Assembly: GCA_009760855.2 (NCBI GenBank)
Contig: WPIO01000074.1
Location: forward strand, 705,001-769,000
Source: Cristatella mucedo
Lineage: Eukaryota > Bryozoa > Phylactolaemata > Cristatellidae
Direction: 5' to 3'
Length of the DNA stretch: 64,000 nucleotides
The notes under the pieces were generated by a model that was not told the origin of the DNA, did no database searches, and worked only from the letters and a program-made list of their open reading frames with translations. Of the stretch, positions 32,078 through 43,900 are shown one piece after another; positions within the stretch are counted from its first letter, which is position 1; every line of letters starts with the position of its first letter. A program made the position numbers and the translations under genes.

Positions 32078-34539
32078 ATGTTCGCCGCGGAGCCTCGCCC
32101 TGCAGCCGGAGGCGGCCGGCTGCAGGGCTCGAGCAGCGGAAGCAGCGATGAGGAAGACGAGACGGAGTCGTGCGGAGCCGGCCGCCGCCATCAGAAGCCC
32201 GGCGGTGGCGGCGGCGGCGGCGGCGAGCGTCTGCAGAAGGCCAGTCGTAAGGTACAGTGGCCGCCGCACCGCACGGCGAACTGCACCGCACGCCGCCGCA
32301 GCCTCCTCGCGTCGTCGCGAGAGCTGAGCGCCCGCGAGCGGCCGTGTGCAGCTCGCGCTTAGCTCGCCTCGCGCGGCCGCCTTGCGCAGATTGCCAAGCC
32401 CATCATGGAGAAGAGGAGGAGGGCTCGAATCAACGCCTCTCTGAACGAGCTCAAGGCGCTCCTAGTCGAGGTCCTTCAGAGTGAGGTGAGAGCAGAGGCG
32501 CCGCTCGCGGCGGGCGCCAGCAAAGGGCCGCTGCAGCGAAGGCTTGGCGCGAGCTGGGCTCGCGAGCGCAGGCGGTGGCGGCGGCCGCCGCCGCATACCG
32601 GGCCAAACGAGCCGAGCTCTCGAACCCTTTCGGGAGAGGCAAGGGAGCTTACGAAAGTTCGCCGCCGCGCGCGTTGACCCGGCGAGCCGAGCATTGTGCT
32701 AGCCGCTTCCGCTGGCCGACAGCTAGGCGGCGGCGTCGGCAATCGCTGCTCTCTTCGTGGGGACTTGCTGTGCCGGGACTCGCTGTGCCGGGACTTGTTG
32801 CTGTGCTGTTACTCTGGGAGCGTCGCATCGAGCCGCCTTCCTTGCTCGTGCGCCTGCAGGGCTGCCGACATTCGAGCAAGATGGAGAAAGCCGACATACT
32901 CGAGATGACAGTGAAGCATCTCAGACAGCTGCAGCGTCAGCACGCATCCGGTGAGTCTTGGCCGGTGGTGCGGACGCGGGGACTCGGGCAGCTCTGGCTC
33001 GAGGGCGGCGCGTTGTCCAGGGGGGGGGGGGCGGCGGCGGCGGCGGCGCCCTCGCGCGGTCGGTTAACTCCTAGCGAGTCAGTCCGGCGTCGGCTGTGGC
33101 GCGTAAGAAAGCACCCGCACCACGCCGCCCCGCTCCCGGGACGCCGCTCCGTCGTCGCCCGCGAGCCGCGTGACGGACGAGATTAGCTGCGTTTCGCGAG
33201 ATCACCCGTGCGTGACGTTTTCGCTCGCGGCCGACGCTCCGGCTTTAGCCGGTTTCTGAGTGGCCAGGGCTGCAAGCGCGCGCTCGCGCCGACTGCAGCT
33301 CGCTCGCTCGCTCGTTCTCGTGCCCCTCGCGGCCGTTCGAACGCCCCCCCCCAAACCGAAGCGCGGCGCCTCGCGAGCATCCATCAGGGTCTTGCCAGCG
33401 GCGGGGTCGAGCTGCACAGGTGAGCCGGCGCCGGTAGTCTGCGGACGGGTAGATTGGTAGGTAGACGGGCGGATCCGTCGCCGGAGATACGATCGTCGCG
33501 CGAACGACCACCGGCATCGCTCGCTGGGAGGAGAGCGAGCGAGAGAGGGAGCACACTCGGAGGAGCACTGCCAGCATCCGGGCGTCTGCAGCTGCAGCCA
33601 GCCGAAGCGGCTCACAGCGTGAGCCGCTTCATTCTCGCATGAGCGACCGCGCGAGACGTCCAACGAGTTCCTGCCCACTCGGTTCGCCCGTGTCAGACAG
33701 TTCGCCAGATCTGCTGCCGCTGCTGTCACGTCGGCGCTTGACACGCGCCGCCGCGGATCGCTCACGCGTTCACCCGTCGCTGACTTGCCTTTTCAGCGCC
33801 GAGCCAACGCGAAGCGGCGGGGTCGATCGACAAGTACGCGCTGGGCTACAACGAGTGCCTCAACAAGGTGTGCAACTATCTGCACACCGCTGTCGACCCG
33901 TCGAAGGGGGTTGACGCTGACTTCGCCATCGGCCTAGTCAACCACCTCGTGCTGCGCATGCGCAAGAGCGTCGGCGGCCCGGCGCCGGGGCAGCAGCGTG
34001 CCCTCGAGCTGCTGGCGCCGGCGGCGGGTGCCGAGCGGCGCCTTCCGAACGACGCTGATGCCGCCGTCGACCGAGCTCCCCAGCAGCTGCAGCGTGCGGC
34101 TGGCGTGCGTCTGCAGTGCGGCGGCACGCCGCCGTCGCCGCCCGAGACCGGACCGGGGACGCTGCTGCTGGCCGCCGGCGGGGGAGGAGGCGGCATGGCG
34201 TCCGTGGACGATTATTGTCGCGTTCTGCCGCGGGCGTTCGTTCTGAGCCGCCTGCACGGCCTGGCGTCTCAGGCGTGCATCGCCGATCGGCCGCATTCCT
34301 ACGGCGGCGGCGGGTCGGCCGAGCCCGCCGCCGCTCGAGCAGCTGCAGCGGCCTCACAGGTCGAGCAGCGTCACAAGATCGTCGTGCCTGTGCCCACCGT
34401 CTTGCGGGGAAACCCGCTGGCCGGCCGCGAATCGAACAATGGGGTCCTCGACCTCGGACCGAGCAACAACCGAGCCGCTGCTGCGGCCGCTGCCGAGGGT
34501 GGCCAGTTTGAGGAGCTCTCGCTGTGGAGGCCTTGGTGA
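32078..34539 (+). CDS. HES/hairy-type bHLH-Orange transcriptional repressor (4 exons)
   Basis: The coding exons are 32078-32251, 32390-32485, 32860-32950 and 33797-34539. They join in frame to 1104 bases (367 residues plus stop), with GT...AG at all three introns (138, 374 and 846 bases; phases 0, 0, 1). Residues 61-116 form the bHLH: KPIMEKRRRARIN with the HES-specific proline, helix 1 to LLVEVLQSE, then MEKADILEMTVKHLRQLQR. The Orange domain spans about 131-175 (IDKYALGYNECLNKVCNYL, then VNHLVLRM). The protein ends in WRPW (364-367), the Groucho/TLE-binding motif. Ser/Asp/Glu and Gly runs precede the bHLH; Ala/Gly runs follow the Orange domain. Introns sit where vertebrate HES1-type genes have them. 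HES proteins repress transcription in the nucleus, usually downstream of Notch. The start is the only in-frame ATG after the upstream stop, but its context is weak and an extra 5' exon is possible. The exact paralogue is not assigned. Confidence 0.93.
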
Positions 34540-35330
34540 AACGAGGCGGGCGCTGTGCAAGGTCAAGGTCGGGTGACTCGCGAACCCCCCCCCGTGCTCG
34601 CAGCTGCAGCCAATGTCGAAACAATTTGACCGGTCGATTTGTCACTTGCTGGCTGCCGTATTCCGCGTAGAACCGCCGTCGCCCCCTCGACCCCCTGCAC
34701 CGACCGACACGGTCGCCGAGAAATCATGCTTCGAACTGGCCGGAACTCCGCCGGAAAGCGAAGCAGCCGCGTTTCGTTTATATTAAACGAAAAAGATGAG
34801 CGTGACTTTTCTGCGCCTTTTCTGCGTCGCCGTGCCTCTGGCAGAGAGAGGCCTCTACTTACGAGGCGATACGTCTCTGCTGTGTCGGGGCGGAGGGCGG
34901 TACCGAGCATTCGTTCCTCGCCAACCGACAGTACCGGCTTCGCGCCCCCCGGGAGAGCGGGCGAGGAGCCCGACCGTCGCCGTGAGCTCGCGGCCGTTGC
35001 TTCGCTCCGAGTCGCCGAGTTCGACCTGTTCAAGCTTCGTGCGTAGCCGAAGCGCGGCTATCTTCGAGGCGCCGGCCCTGACTCCCCTCGTGCGTTTGAG
35101 AGCTGCAACACAATTTCGAGCTAAGTAGTTGCAATTTGTAACTCCTTATAGAAGCAACTTTAGTCTGCATATTAAATTAAGAACGACATACAACATGGAA
35201 ATCGTCGTAACCGTTCTGCAGAGCACTTGAAATGCACCGATTAAACTTGTAATTGCCTGCAACGAAGCTTCGACTTATCATTTTAGTTATCATAAATTTA
35301 AAATTTGCATTTGCTTTCCAATAAAGCAAA
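34540..35330 (+). other. Probable 3' untranslated region of the HES gene
   Basis: After the stop, sequence is GC-rich to about 35100, then turns abruptly AT-rich up to an AATAAA at 35320. Short runs such as a C8-9 tract near 34588 occur. The extent is inferred from the first good polyadenylation signal. Confidence 0.45.
35320..35325 (+). terminator. Candidate polyadenylation signal AATAAA
   Basis: The canonical hexamer lies 781 bases after the HES stop codon, in the AT-rich segment. It is the first canonical copy I see downstream on this strand. Confidence 0.45.
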
Positions 35331-36514
35331 AAGACCGGCCAAATGGGATAGAGGTAAGTTCGCATGAAAGTTAACATACCTGCACTTAAACGTAGGCGCC
35401 ACTTATATGCAACCGTTTCAATTCTGCGACTAGTTGCAGCTGTGAGAGCCTTGAATTAAGGTCAAGGCTTCAGACACCTTTGCAATAACTGTTCGCCGTC
35501 GCTAGTAGGGATGCAACCTCAATATCTTGGATTGCGTATTTTGCAGCTCTTAGTCAGGGATAAATTTATGCGATGGTGAGAATTGACGCATCGAACGCAC
35601 TAGGAAAACTAAAGAGAGAGAGAGAGAGAGCGACGAGAAGGAGAAGTTGTCAAGAGGAGATCACAATTGGAAATGGCGCTTTGCGAAGCTGACGGCCCTC
35701 GCAGCCGGAAACCCGGGCTGACTCGCGAGTAGGCAACTACGCTGGGCCGTGACTTCCGGCTGTTTTATGAGACTCGCTCGGTCGCCGCAGGCGACCCGGC
35801 TCGCGCGACGCCTCCTCGCACGGCCCGCGTCAGAGCACTCGAGCAGCCGGCGGCGGCGGCGGCGAACCCGACTCTCCTCCGACGTCCTGTTGTTTTGGGT
35901 TGGCGCGCCATCACGGTGCACGCCGCCGGCTAATGCGGGATTAGTATTACAGTCTCGCCCGCGCGTGCGCGTGTGCGCCTCCTCGGACTTGCGCTCCGGC
36001 TCTGGGCAAGCGCAATTAGCCTCGCTCTCGCATTCACTGGCGCACCAGGATCCGGCCTAGTCTGCCTCGCCGAGGGGAGCGGCTCTCGCACCCAGAAGTG
36101 GCGATCCTGGGCTGCTTTGGCAGCTGTCGCTGAGCGAGTTCGGGTTCGATAATGGCCGCGGATTGTTTCCAAAAGAGCACGGGGTCGCATCAGAACGAGG
36201 CTCGAGGCGATGAGTGTCGCGGTGCTTCGATCGTCCTTCCTTCAATCGTAGATTTGAGCGAAATCTGCACGCACGGCAAAGTTGAAAATTCACTGGGCAG
36301 GGGTGAGAGAGAGGGGGCAGAGCAGAGAAGAAGTGCTTGAACGGAGACCGGGCAGAGAGGAGGACAGAGATGGGAGGCACGAGGGAAGGATGGAAAGAGA
36401 TAAGACGAGAAGGAGGCTTGAGCTTGAGCCGAAAGAATGCCGAGCGAAGGAAGAAAAGAGAACAGAGTAAAGGCTTGTGAAGGTTCGTAGACTATTAAAG
36501 GTTCGTAGAGTGCA
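35331..36514. other. Intergenic DNA 3' of the HES gene, nothing recognised
   Basis: AT-leaning to about 35650 with a short GA run at about 35613-35630, then mixed. At 36225-36245 a single copy of TTCGATCGTCCTTCC appears, the same 15-mer expanded at 37865. An A/G-rich stretch lies at about 36300-36470. Confidence 0.4.
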
Positions 36515-36541
36515 TTATTATTATTATTATTATTATTATTA
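36515..36541. repeat. (TTA)n microsatellite
   Basis: Nine TTA/ATT units; no L2 tail motif is seen beside it. Confidence 0.9.
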
Positions 36542-36649
36542 GAGTACGGGCGAGAGGCAAGCCGTCGTCGGCGATGTCGTCAAGCACGTCGTCGCGAGAG
36601 CAAACACTGGAGGACGAAGGCGAAAACTCTTTAAATACGATATTTCGTC

Positions 36650-36704
36650 TCTCTCATTTTCTCACTCTCTCTCCCCCTCTCTCTCTCCCTCTGTCTCTCT
36701 GTCT

Positions 36705-36752
<48 letters not shown>

Positions 36753-36761
36753 GTCTCTGTC

Positions 36762-36803
<42 letters not shown>

Positions 36804-36900
36804 TCCCACTCTCTCTCTCTTCCCACTTCTCTCTCTCTTTCTCACTCTCCCTCCCTCCCTCTCTCTCTCCCTCTCTGTCTGTCTCTCTCTACCTCTCTCC
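36650..36900. repeat. (CT)n microsatellite, interrupted
   Basis: CT runs with GTCT, CCCT and CACT interruptions. Confidence 0.95.
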
Positions 36901-37864
36901 TCGGTAGCGAAGCGAGGCGCTACGACCTATCACCTGCACGGGGCGCCGCTAGGGCGCTCCGCCGCAGCTGCCTCCATTGAGGCCGCGGGTCGAGCCACTA
37001 CGATGGCGGCTAATGGCGTTCGCCGAAAGGGGACTCACACGCCTGCTCGCGAGCGAGCGCGCGTCCCCTTCGTCGTCGTCCGCCGCCACCGCCACCGCCG
37101 CCGTAACCACTGCTCTCCACCGCGAGCGTGCGGGTAAGCAAACAGGATTTCGGTTGGCGCCGCCAGCTATGGCGAGGGCGGAATGCGACACCGCTTTGAT
37201 GTTGTCACTCGAGTGGCGGATAAACTCGGTGCTGCGCGGTAATTACAGCTTCGGCGTATAGGATTACGCAGCGCGCCCGCGGCGACAACCGGCGCGTTGC
37301 CTGGCCAGCGCCGAGCGACACCCCGGCGACACGCTCGGCGAGGCGGCGAGACCTGGCGGACGCCAGCGGCGGCGGCGGCCACCGCTGCGGGAGCTGCCGC
37401 TGCCGCAGCCGCTCTCTCTGCCTCGGCTTTCGCAGCACGCTCTCCATCGCCGCAGCGGTGGCGGAACGACGGCGCTCGCCAGAGTCTTAGCGCGAACGGT
37501 CGCCTCGGCTCGAGCAGCGGCATTCGCCGCTAGCCATGTTAGCCAGCGCGAGATCTTGACCGAGATCGCGCAGCGGTGGGGGGGTGGGCAGTAGCCTCGG
37601 CGGCGAGTCGCGCTCGGCGGCAGCAGCGATGCCGACACCGGCGATGCCGAGGGGGCGTGCGAAAGTCGCCTCGAAGGCAACGCCGACAAGCGAACGAACG
37701 ATGACAAGCGAACAAAGGCAACGACGACAGCGCGGCCGGCGGCGGAGATGCGACGAGGAGCCCTCGCCGCTAGAGCAACGCCACCGAGAGGGCGCAGCGG
37801 GCCGCTCCAAAGGTCCAGCTCGAGGGCTTCGCCGAGGGCCGCGCCGAGCGAGCTGCTCCTCTCC
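36901..37864. other. GC-rich DNA, no recognisable gene
   Basis: CpG-rich, with short CCGCCA and GCTGCC runs. Overlapping open frames on both strands have no recognised domain. Confidence 0.4.
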
Positions 37865-38219
37865 TTCGATCGTCCTTCCTTCGATCGTCCTTCCTTCGAT
37901 CGTCCTTCCTTCGATCGTCCTTCCTTCGATCGTCCTTCCTTCGATCGTCCTTCCTTCGATCGTCCTTCCTTCGATCGTCCTTCCTTCGATCGTCCTTCCT
38001 TCGATCGTCCTTCCTTCGATCGTCCTTCCTTCGATCGTCCTTCCTTCGATCGTCCTTCCTTCGATCGTCCTTCCTTCGATCGTCCTTCCTTCGATCGTCC
38101 TTCCTTCGATCCTTCGATCGTCCTACTTTCGATCGTCCTTCCTTCGATCGTCCTTCCTTCGATCGTCCTTCCTTCGATCGTCCTTCCTTCGATCGTCCTT
38201 CCTTCGATCCTTCCGATCC
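37865..38219. repeat. 15-bp minisatellite, about 22 copies
   Basis: Unit TTCGATCGTCCTTCC repeats 16 times without change from 37865 to 38104. After an 8-base truncated unit it continues for about six more, including one TTCGATCGTCCTACT variant. It contains the palindrome CGATCG. Because the period is a multiple of three and stop-free, all frames stay open. The minus-strand 345-codon frame (37264-38301) with SKEGR repeats and the + strand DRPSF frame are artefacts. Confidence 0.97.
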
Positions 38220-39106
38220 TTGGCCGTAGTCCTGACTGCAATGGGCCCCCGTCCGACGTAATTCTGGAGGAAGACCCCGGAAGCCGCCGTCGCTTGGCCA
38301 ATGGCGGCCGGCTCCTCTAGCCATCGGAGCGGCACCACCCTGCCTGCGGTCGCCATCACCGGAGAAAGTGGCGGTTGGCCTTGCGGTCATTGCGACCCTG
38401 GACGGTGGCCAGTTTTCTTAGTGTGGTGGTAAATTGAAGCGGCCCACCAAAATCTGCCAGTGCAGTCGGCGAGTAGCAGTTCGATGAGAAGAACGGACAA
38501 GTCTGAGCGCAACCAATGTAGCTTGTAGCCAGATAAAACAAATGTCACTTGTAGCCAGACGAACGTCTCCTTAGAACTCGTCATACAACTTGATGGGGTT
38601 TTTAGAAGTGAGTTATACAAGCTTTGTATATCAAAACATTCACCTCGACCTTAGTTGAGGCGAACGCCTTAACTACTTTGCCAGAACAGGGACGCTGTTG
38701 GCTCAAGATAAAGTACGATATTGCGCCTCGACCGGGTTAATACAGATCTTTCGCGAATGCAAAACTAGTAACGATAACAATAAGAAGTTGGCACGCTCAC
38801 TTTCTTTATGCCCGCTTTACATGCGCTGCAAGGGAAGGCGCGCGAAATGCACGAAATCGCCGGAGGCCGTAGCAGCGCAGCAGCAGCAGCAGCCGCGGCG
38901 GCGACGACCGGCCTCGACTTAGTTTTCGATTCAGCTCTCGTCTTTGAAGACCAGAGGTCGCCGAAAGCAAACTCCGGGGCTTGGAACTCGTTTGCCCGTG
39001 TGTGTCCGTGTGCGCATGCTCGGACACGGAAGCGTAGACACTCAGCAGTTTCTCTCACTCTGCATCTGCAATTGGAAAACTCTCGTCCGCGGCGAGAGTT
39101 TTCGAG
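38220..39106. other. Intergenic DNA, nothing recognised
   Basis: It contains a short CAG/GCA run at about 38876-38895. Otherwise unique-looking and without coding support. Confidence 0.4.
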
Positions 39107-40072
39107 AGGATGACATCCGCACATGGATGGCAGCCAATTTTCTAAAACTTAATGATGATAAAACTAACTTACTAGTTATGGGCAAACCCAGTGTAATTAC
39201 CAAATTGGAAAGGCTGACGCTCAAAATTGGCTCTGCCAGCATATATCCAGTTGATTTAGCTCGAAATCTAGGTGTCATATTCCAAAGCGACCTCTCGTTA
39301 GACAACCATATCAGCTCCACAGTCATATCTACCTATTTTCAGCTTCATAACATTGCTAAAATTCGGGCTTGTTTAGATAAAGATACCACGTCCAAGTTGG
39401 TCCATGCATTCGTGACATCCCGTCTTGACTTCTGCAACTCACTGCTTACTCGCCTGCCTGCATGTGCGATCAGGCGATTGCAGCTGGTGCAAAACTTCAC
39501 TTCTAGGCTTGTCTGTCGTGAGCGTCGAAGTTGCCACATCACACCACTTCTCGCCGACATGCACTGGCTACCAGTCAAGCAACGGATCGACTTCAAGGTT
39601 TTGTCTCTCACTTTTAGGTCCCTTCATTCTTTGGCTCCAGCCCATCCCTCAGATCTACTCTCCCACCAGGCCAAGCAGCGTACCACCCGCTTTTCGGAAT
39701 CCAACAGCCTACAAATACCTTGTACAAACCTCAAATCCTTTGGAGACGGTGCATTTAATTCGTATGCTCTCAAAGCCTGAAACTCACTCCCGACTTCCGT
39801 CACGACACCCTGACTTGACCACATTTAAAGAGAACTTAAAAACACACATATTTAGGACAGCATTTAGTGGATCCCTGTGATTCGCACTTCATGTGCTTAT
39901 GCGTGCTGACACTGTGCGTGCTTCCACTAACCACATTTGCATGCAGACCCTGTGCATGTCACCCCTAACCACGTTATTCATTGTATCAATTGCATTTCCT
40001 TTTGCAGCAAATGTGCAGCGACTAGAAAGAGATTGAATTCTCTGGGGGCGCTTTATCAAGTGCATTATTACG
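39107..40072 (+). mobile_element. L2-like LINE, 3' half with long open frame
   Basis: The frame from about 39109 runs uninterrupted to a stop at 39778-39780. It covers DDIRTWMAANFLKLNDDKTN, ARNLGVIFQSDLSLDNHISS, VHAFVTSRLDFCNSLLT and HITPLLADMHWLPVKQRID. The stop replaces the Trp codon of the family's 'AWNSL' motif. The remaining ORF end, 3' UTR and tail (GAAAGAGATTGAATTCTCTG) follow to about 40070. It is 5'-truncated just after the YADD block, so it cannot be active, but it is one of the youngest-looking copies here. Confidence 0.92.
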
Positions 40073-41080
40073 CAAGAGCCTACCGGTTTCCTGCTGCTGC
40101 GAGCATTTAAAGTGGGGCCGTCGTTACATCACGACCGGCGAATGGCATAAATATGGCTGCAGCCGCTGCGGGCAGCTCTGACTGTGTGGCTCCTCGGGCT
40201 GTGAAGCGACTGTGAAGCGACGCTGTGCTTTCTTCTGGCCGAAGCCGCTGCGGCAGTTCACCAGGAAACGTGCCGCCGCCGAGTCCCGAAACCTCCTTGC
40301 GAAAAGTGTGCGACCGATCGGCGCTAGGCTTCCGAGCGAGCGAAAGATGGCTTCATCCGGAAGTGACGGTCCGCGTCTGGGGAAAGTGGCATTCCGAAAC
40401 GGTCTCTCGCTGCGAGCGGGCGGGCGGGGGTGGGGTGGGGGTGGGGTGGTGGTGGTTGGGCTCGGCGCGAGCGACTCGAACTGGCGTAACTCGTCGCCAC
40501 AGAGGCTCTCGCCCCGAGTTTGACCGGCTTTCCTTTTGCGGCCGCTGCCCATCCTCTCCCGCCATAACTCTTCACGGCGGCGGCTTTCCTTGGCTGCAAT
40601 AAATAATGCTTGGCGGCGGCGCAGTCGCTAAGCCGTCGCTCAACTTCGGACGCGTCCTCTCTGCCGCCGCTGCCGCCACACTCGAGGGCGCTCAGCTCGC
40701 GTTCATTGCGGGCGGACGGATTTCGCGTGTAACCAAAGCCGCTTACGCCACCCGAGCTCGGCTGGCTCGGATCGCCTAGCGACCCAACGGAAGCCCGCTC
40801 GTCGCGGCTTGGCCCGCTTTTGCGAAGGCGGTTGGTCTTGGTGAATCTCAGTCTCAGTATCCCGCGTGCGTGCGTGCTTACACTGCTCGTGCCTACTGCT
40901 TGCGGACGCTTTTGCTCCTCTGCGGGTCCTAGACTGTGGAACTCCACGATTCGTACGCAACGACAACTACTCTCCTGCTGCCGACTGTGACACATCCTTT
41001 CCAGCCGTCCTGAGCTGCTACTTTCATGCTACTCACTACCTCAGCTGAGCTGCTCTCCTGGCTCTGCTATGCTTCCCGCT
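40073..41080. other. GC-rich intergenic DNA, nothing recognised
   Basis: A GGGGTG-rich stretch lies at about 40420-40465. No gene or RNA signature. Confidence 0.4.
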
Positions 41081-41160
41081 TTCTCTTTGTTGCGTGAGAT
41101 GAAGTCTGTTGGCTACCGAAAGCCGCTTAGGCTGTGAGTGCGCTATATCAAACTCTCCTG
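41081..41160 (+). repeat. Unclassified repeat, copy A
   Basis: TTCTCTTTGTTGCGTGAGAT followed by GAAGTCTGTTGGCTAC is closely matched at 54375-54418. Copy A then shows GCGCTATATCAAAC, like an L2-type tail. The family is not recognised. Confidence 0.6.
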
Positions 41161-41224
41161 CGTAACACCCACGTGGTCTTTATGACTTTGTGGAGTTACA
41201 GGCAGAGATACGTACGATCATTCG

Positions 41225-41320
41225 GTAATGCTTTCTATACAGCGTATGTGAAGTGCCCAGAAAGATATTCAGTTCTGTGAGGGCGCGATGCCGGCGTGTT
41301 ATTATTGTTATTATCATGAA
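41225..41320 (+). mobile_element. L2-like LINE tail
   Basis: GTATGTGAAGTGCCCAGAAA, GATATTCAGTTCTGTGAGGG and a TTATTATTGTTATTATC end. Confidence 0.8.
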
Positions 41321-41346
41321 TAAGACCGTGTGGCAGGCGGGGTGAC

Positions 41347-41488
41347 TTCCGATGCATCTTCCGATGCATCTTCCGGTGCATCTTCCGACTTCCGATGCAT
41401 CTTCCGACTTCCGGTGCATCTTCCGGTGCATCTTCCGGTGCATCTTCCGATGCATCTTCCGACTTCCGATGCATCTTCCGATGCACGA
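41347..41488. repeat. 12-bp minisatellite with 7-bp interruptions
   Basis: Unit TTCCGATGCATC or TTCCGGTGCATC is repeated about ten times, interspersed with TTCCGAC. ATGCAT is palindromic. Open frames with HLPMHLP or DASSDAS repeats are artefacts. Confidence 0.95.
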
Positions 41489-42765
41489 CCGTGGCGAGAG
41501 CCTGCAACTAACCCGAAGCGGTTCGCGTAACGTTTCCGACCGGAAATATTTACTTTAGTGCTTTCGACTCAATATCCGAGCCGATTTCCCGGCCTGTATA
41601 GCTGCTGTTGCCGCCGGGCCCCGGTCGTGGCTCGGCTCGGATAATCGGATATCGGGCGTCCATGTCGCCTCTTCTTCATTTTCTTCTCGGCGAACTTTCC
41701 CTCGAGGCTCCCACCACGAGCAGCTTCCGGAAGCTTCCGGTCACTTCAGCCACCAACAATCGGCCGCTAATTCGCTCTTTCTACCCTATCGGCTGCCGAG
41801 AGAGCACGAGAGCGAGTGCCCGAACGAACTACTACGCCCGTCCGTCTCAGAGCAACCGGGAGGGGGCCGGATTGCAGCATTTGAATGCGATTGGATGCGA
41901 GCAGCCTGCGAAGTGCCGTCCTCGAGATTCGCTTCGAGCGTCGTCGTGCGCGTGCTAAAACGGTCCGATCGTAGGCCGTAGGCAGGAGGCTGACTGTTCT
42001 CGCCCGGAGAAGCATCTTAAGCAAACAGTGGCGTCCAGGCCGGCGTCGTCTGACCTTCGAGCTTCCTTCCCGCCTCCGAAACTTCGCTGGCAAAGGATGG
42101 GTGGTGGGGGAGAGGGGGGCGTAATAGGAGCCCAGCGGACGTCGCAGCCTCGTCCTGAGCGAGCCGGCTTCGCAGACGCTCGCCTCAGCCTTTCAGTCTG
42201 CCCCAGGCGGCCGCGGCCCGCCCGATGCCCTGCCGTCCCGTCGCACGCTAGCGGTGGTCGAAGGCGGGTGGCACGAGAGCGATTCGGCGTCACACGGTGC
42301 GGCCCCGGGCGGCCGTTCGCTTCGACTCGATGGGCGGCTTCCGGCGGAGAGGTTTTCCCCGCTTTTTCCTTTTCTTTTAGGAGCCCGCTCCTATTGTGCT
42401 CAAATGCTAATTATTCACTCGACGCTGAATGGCTGCGCCCGCTAGCTAGCCGCGGCAGCCACCGCTCCCCGCAGCAGCTAGGGCGAGGCGACGCTAGCTC
42501 GTCGCCAGCGGGTTGGTCCTAGCACTTCCCACGCGAGCCGCTCCAGTCCTAGACAGCTTCCGGTGCACCGACCGGCGAGTGCACGCTTCGACGCGGCACG
42601 ACGGTCGGTCGCTCGGTCGGGCCTCCCGTGCACTTTCTTCTGGCCTGAGCTGCCCGCCTTCGGGGGCGCCTCTGTTCGAGTCGGGGCAGCTCAGCTTCCA
42701 GTCGGTTACGGAGCTCGTCTCCTCCGCGTAAACTTGGAAAAAAGATTTCGCACTTACCGTGCCTT
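41489..42765. other. GC-rich intergenic DNA, nothing recognised
   Basis: Open frames of 100-160 codons on both strands around 41.6-42.5 kb lack any recognised domain. Confidence 0.4.
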
Positions 42766-42892
42766 TTAATAATAATAATAATACGTTTTATATAGCGCCC
42801 TCAGAGAGCTCAATCTCTTTCTAGGCACTTTACGTGTGCTGCAAAGGAAGCAAGATCGAATGGTTAGATGTAGTATGCTCACTAAACAGCAA
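42766..42892 (-). mobile_element. L2-like LINE tail, short copy
   Basis: Minus strand tail CCTAGAAAGAGATTGAGCTC then TCTGAGGGCGC with an ATT microsatellite. It is 5' truncated about 90 bases into the UTR and lies tail-to-head against the next L2 copy. Confidence 0.85.
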
Positions 42893-43900
42893 GAATAATA
42901 ATATAATAATAATAGTAATAATAATACACTTGATAAAGCGTCCTCAGAGAAATCAATCTCTTTCTAGGTGCTTTACATTTGCTGCAAAGGGAAACACGAT
43001 TGAATGGTGAATAATATCATGCTGGATAAACGGTTTGAATAACATAGTTAGAGGTGACATGCACAGGGTCAGCATGCAAATGTGGTTAGTGGCAGCATGC
43101 ACAGTGTCAGCACGCATAAGCACATAAAGGACGAGTCACAGGGACCTACTCAATGCTGTCCTAAATAAGTGCGCTTTTAAGTTCTTTTTAAATGTTCTCA
43201 AGTCAGGGGATGTTGTAACGCAAGTCAGGAGTGAGTTCGGGCTTTGGGAGCAAACGAACTAAATGTACAGTCTCCAAAGGATTTGGGGTTTGTTCGAGGT
43301 ATTGGTAAACTGATAGATTCCGAAAAGCGGGTGGTGCGATGCTTGGCCTGGTGGGGCAGTAGATCTGAGAGATGGGCTATAGCCAAAGAATAAAGTGACC
43401 TGAAAGAGAGTCACAAAACCTTGAAGTCGATCCGTTGCTTGACTGGTAGCCAGTGCAGGTCGGCGAGAAGGGGTGTGATGTGGCAACGGTGATGCTCACG
43501 ACAGACAAGCCTAGCTGCAGAGTTTGGCACCAGCTGTAAGCGCCTGACTGCACACGCCGGTAGGCCAGCAAGCAGTGATTTAGAGAAGTCAAGACGGGAT
43601 GTTACAATTGCACGGACCAACTTAGATATGGTATCCTTATCTAAAAAAGCCGAAAATTTAGCATTGCAATGTAGCTGAAAGTAGGGCCACTTGACTGTGC
43701 AGCTGATGTGGTCGTCTAACTAAAGGTCACTTTGGAACATTACACATTGATTTCGTGCAGATTCAACAGAAGATATGCTGGCAGGATGATTGTGAACGTT
43801 AGTCTTTCCAATTTCTGAATCACACTTGTTTGCCCATAACTAGTAAGTTAGTTTTACCACCATTTAATTTAAGAAAGTTTGCTGCCACACTGTTAGGGTT
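42893..43900 (-). mobile_element. L2-like LINE, 3' half, decayed ORF
   Basis: Complete 3' tail (CCTAGAAAGAGATTGATTTC, ATT microsatellite at 42895-42927) plus UTR and ORF end. Recognisable protein blocks on the minus strand include RRLQLVPNSAARLVCREHH and HITPLLADLHWLPVKQRIDF, with frameshifts and stops. It extends upstream to the LVMGK region near 43850. Confidence 0.88.

Noticed and set aside
37264-38301. 345-codon minus-strand frame with SKEGR repeats
   Set aside because: The period is 15 bases without stops, so every frame stays open. Flanking sequence shows no domain, and the + strand is equally open.
38944-39780. 278-codon frame considered as a host gene
   Set aside because: From 39107 on it is the L2 reverse-transcriptase C-terminal region; the upstream part is chance open sequence.
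41347-41488. Tandem array considered as a CRISPR-like or satellite array
   Set aside because: There are no unique spacers; it is a 12-bp minisatellite in a eukaryotic genome.
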